Assembly (NCBI RefSeq): GCF_000317105.1 | Contig: NC_019693.1 | Span: forward strand, 4,279,227-4,343,226 | From: Oscillatoria acuminata PCC 6304 | GTDB taxonomy: Bacteria; Cyanobacteriota; Cyanobacteriia; Cyanobacteriales; Laspinemataceae | Direction of reading: 5' to 3' | DNA: 64,000 bases | Shown here: piece after piece, positions 63,854 to 64,000 of the stretch | Layout of the letters: each line of letters opens with the position of its first letter | How positions within the stretch are numbered: the first letter of the stretch is position 1 | Program-made: the position numbers and the translations under genes | Notes under the pieces: generated by a model | What the model was told of the DNA's origin: nothing | The model's input: the letters and a program-made list of their open reading frames with translations, nothing else | Databases searched by the model: none

Positions 63854-64000
63854 ATGGATAGAAAGAGAAATAGCTTACTAAACGATTTCAAACAAATTTG
63901 TTCGCAGCGCTCTGATGGATATTGGGAATTATTATCCACAGCAGCCGATTATGAACCTTCAGTAAAAAAAACATTAGCAGGACTTGCAACACAAGAACTT
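63854..64000 (+). CDS. Start of an unknown gene, cut by the right edge
   Basis: ATG 63854, preceded by AGAGGTAA, opens a frame of 49 codons to the window end, beginning MDRKRNSLLNDFKQICSQRS and continuing DGYWELLSTAADYEPSVKKT. No domain can be named from this short part. Composition is AT-rich compared with the GT2 region. Confidence 0.6.
   Translation, partial: MDRKRNSLLNDFKQICSQRSDGYWELLSTAADYEPSVKKTLAGLATQEL

Overview
The window is chromosomal DNA of a cyanobacterium, most likely a filamentous Oscillatoriales-type strain. The evidence is the abundance of the HIP1 octamer GCGATCGC, the rplI-dnaB order with an intein in DnaB, a HetI/Sfp-type phosphopantetheinyl transferase, several small cyanobacteria-type proteins, and many families of short palindromic dispersed repeats. 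I saw no rRNA, tRNA or CRISPR array.

Layout. 1-2121 (minus): dnaB, running off the left edge and carrying an intein in its Walker A motif, then rplI. 2629-7386: a large AT-rich sacsin/NO VEIN-like ATPase with a DUF3883 nuclease-like tail, a probable defence gene. 7390-9145: a serine hydrolase of the beta-lactamase fold sitting inside the broken remains of a second copy of the CHAT-TPR gene. 9204-13672: a PIN toxin-antitoxin pair, an Rpn-like PD-(D/E)XK protein, a MITE-like element, an aminoglycoside-phosphotransferase-fold kinase and a dead Uma2 gene. 14005-16917: an amino-acid permease fused to a histidine kinase. 17132-22415 (minus): an apparent operon of a CHAT caspase-like protease with TPRs, a small helical protein, and a coiled-coil protein with two C-terminal membrane helices. 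22700-25893: an AbrB/PIN pair, an orphan TacA-like antitoxin with a cut-off partner, a second Rpn-like copy and a Uma2 gene.

26172-36773 holds a cupin, a macrolide-2'-phosphotransferase homologue, an alpha-2-macroglobulin-like lipoprotein, PBP2 and an SMP-30 family protein. 37531-40803 is a STAND-like NTPase with a long TPR tail, flanked by inverted copies of a promoter-like repeat. 41408-44894 (minus) is a subtilase plus AAA+ ATPase pair that matches the known anti-phage system IetAS. 45161-49366 holds a transglutaminase-like protein, the phosphopantetheinyl transferase, a secreted beta-helix protein and recR (no ordinary start codon). 49667-54420 holds a ZorA/ZorB-like stator pair and, converging on it, a TonB-like proline-rich protein. 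54679-62158 is mostly housekeeping: lipase-like hydrolase, small membrane protein, CadD-like exporter, CPA antiporter, two small conserved proteins and a GT2 glycosyltransferase. The right end has a DUF6887 gene, a decayed IS1-family element just upstream of it, and the start of an unknown gene.

The strongest themes are conflict and defence modules (sacsin-DUF3883, CHAT-TPR operon, IetAS, ZorAB-like, toxin-antitoxin pairs, STAND-TPR) and heavy repeat traffic, including a palindromic repeat that appears to have been absorbed in frame into the CHAT gene. The best candidates for an undescribed system are the three-gene CHAT operon (17132-22415) and the single-gene sacsin-DUF3883 protein. All function calls come from reading motifs by eye; no database search was run.
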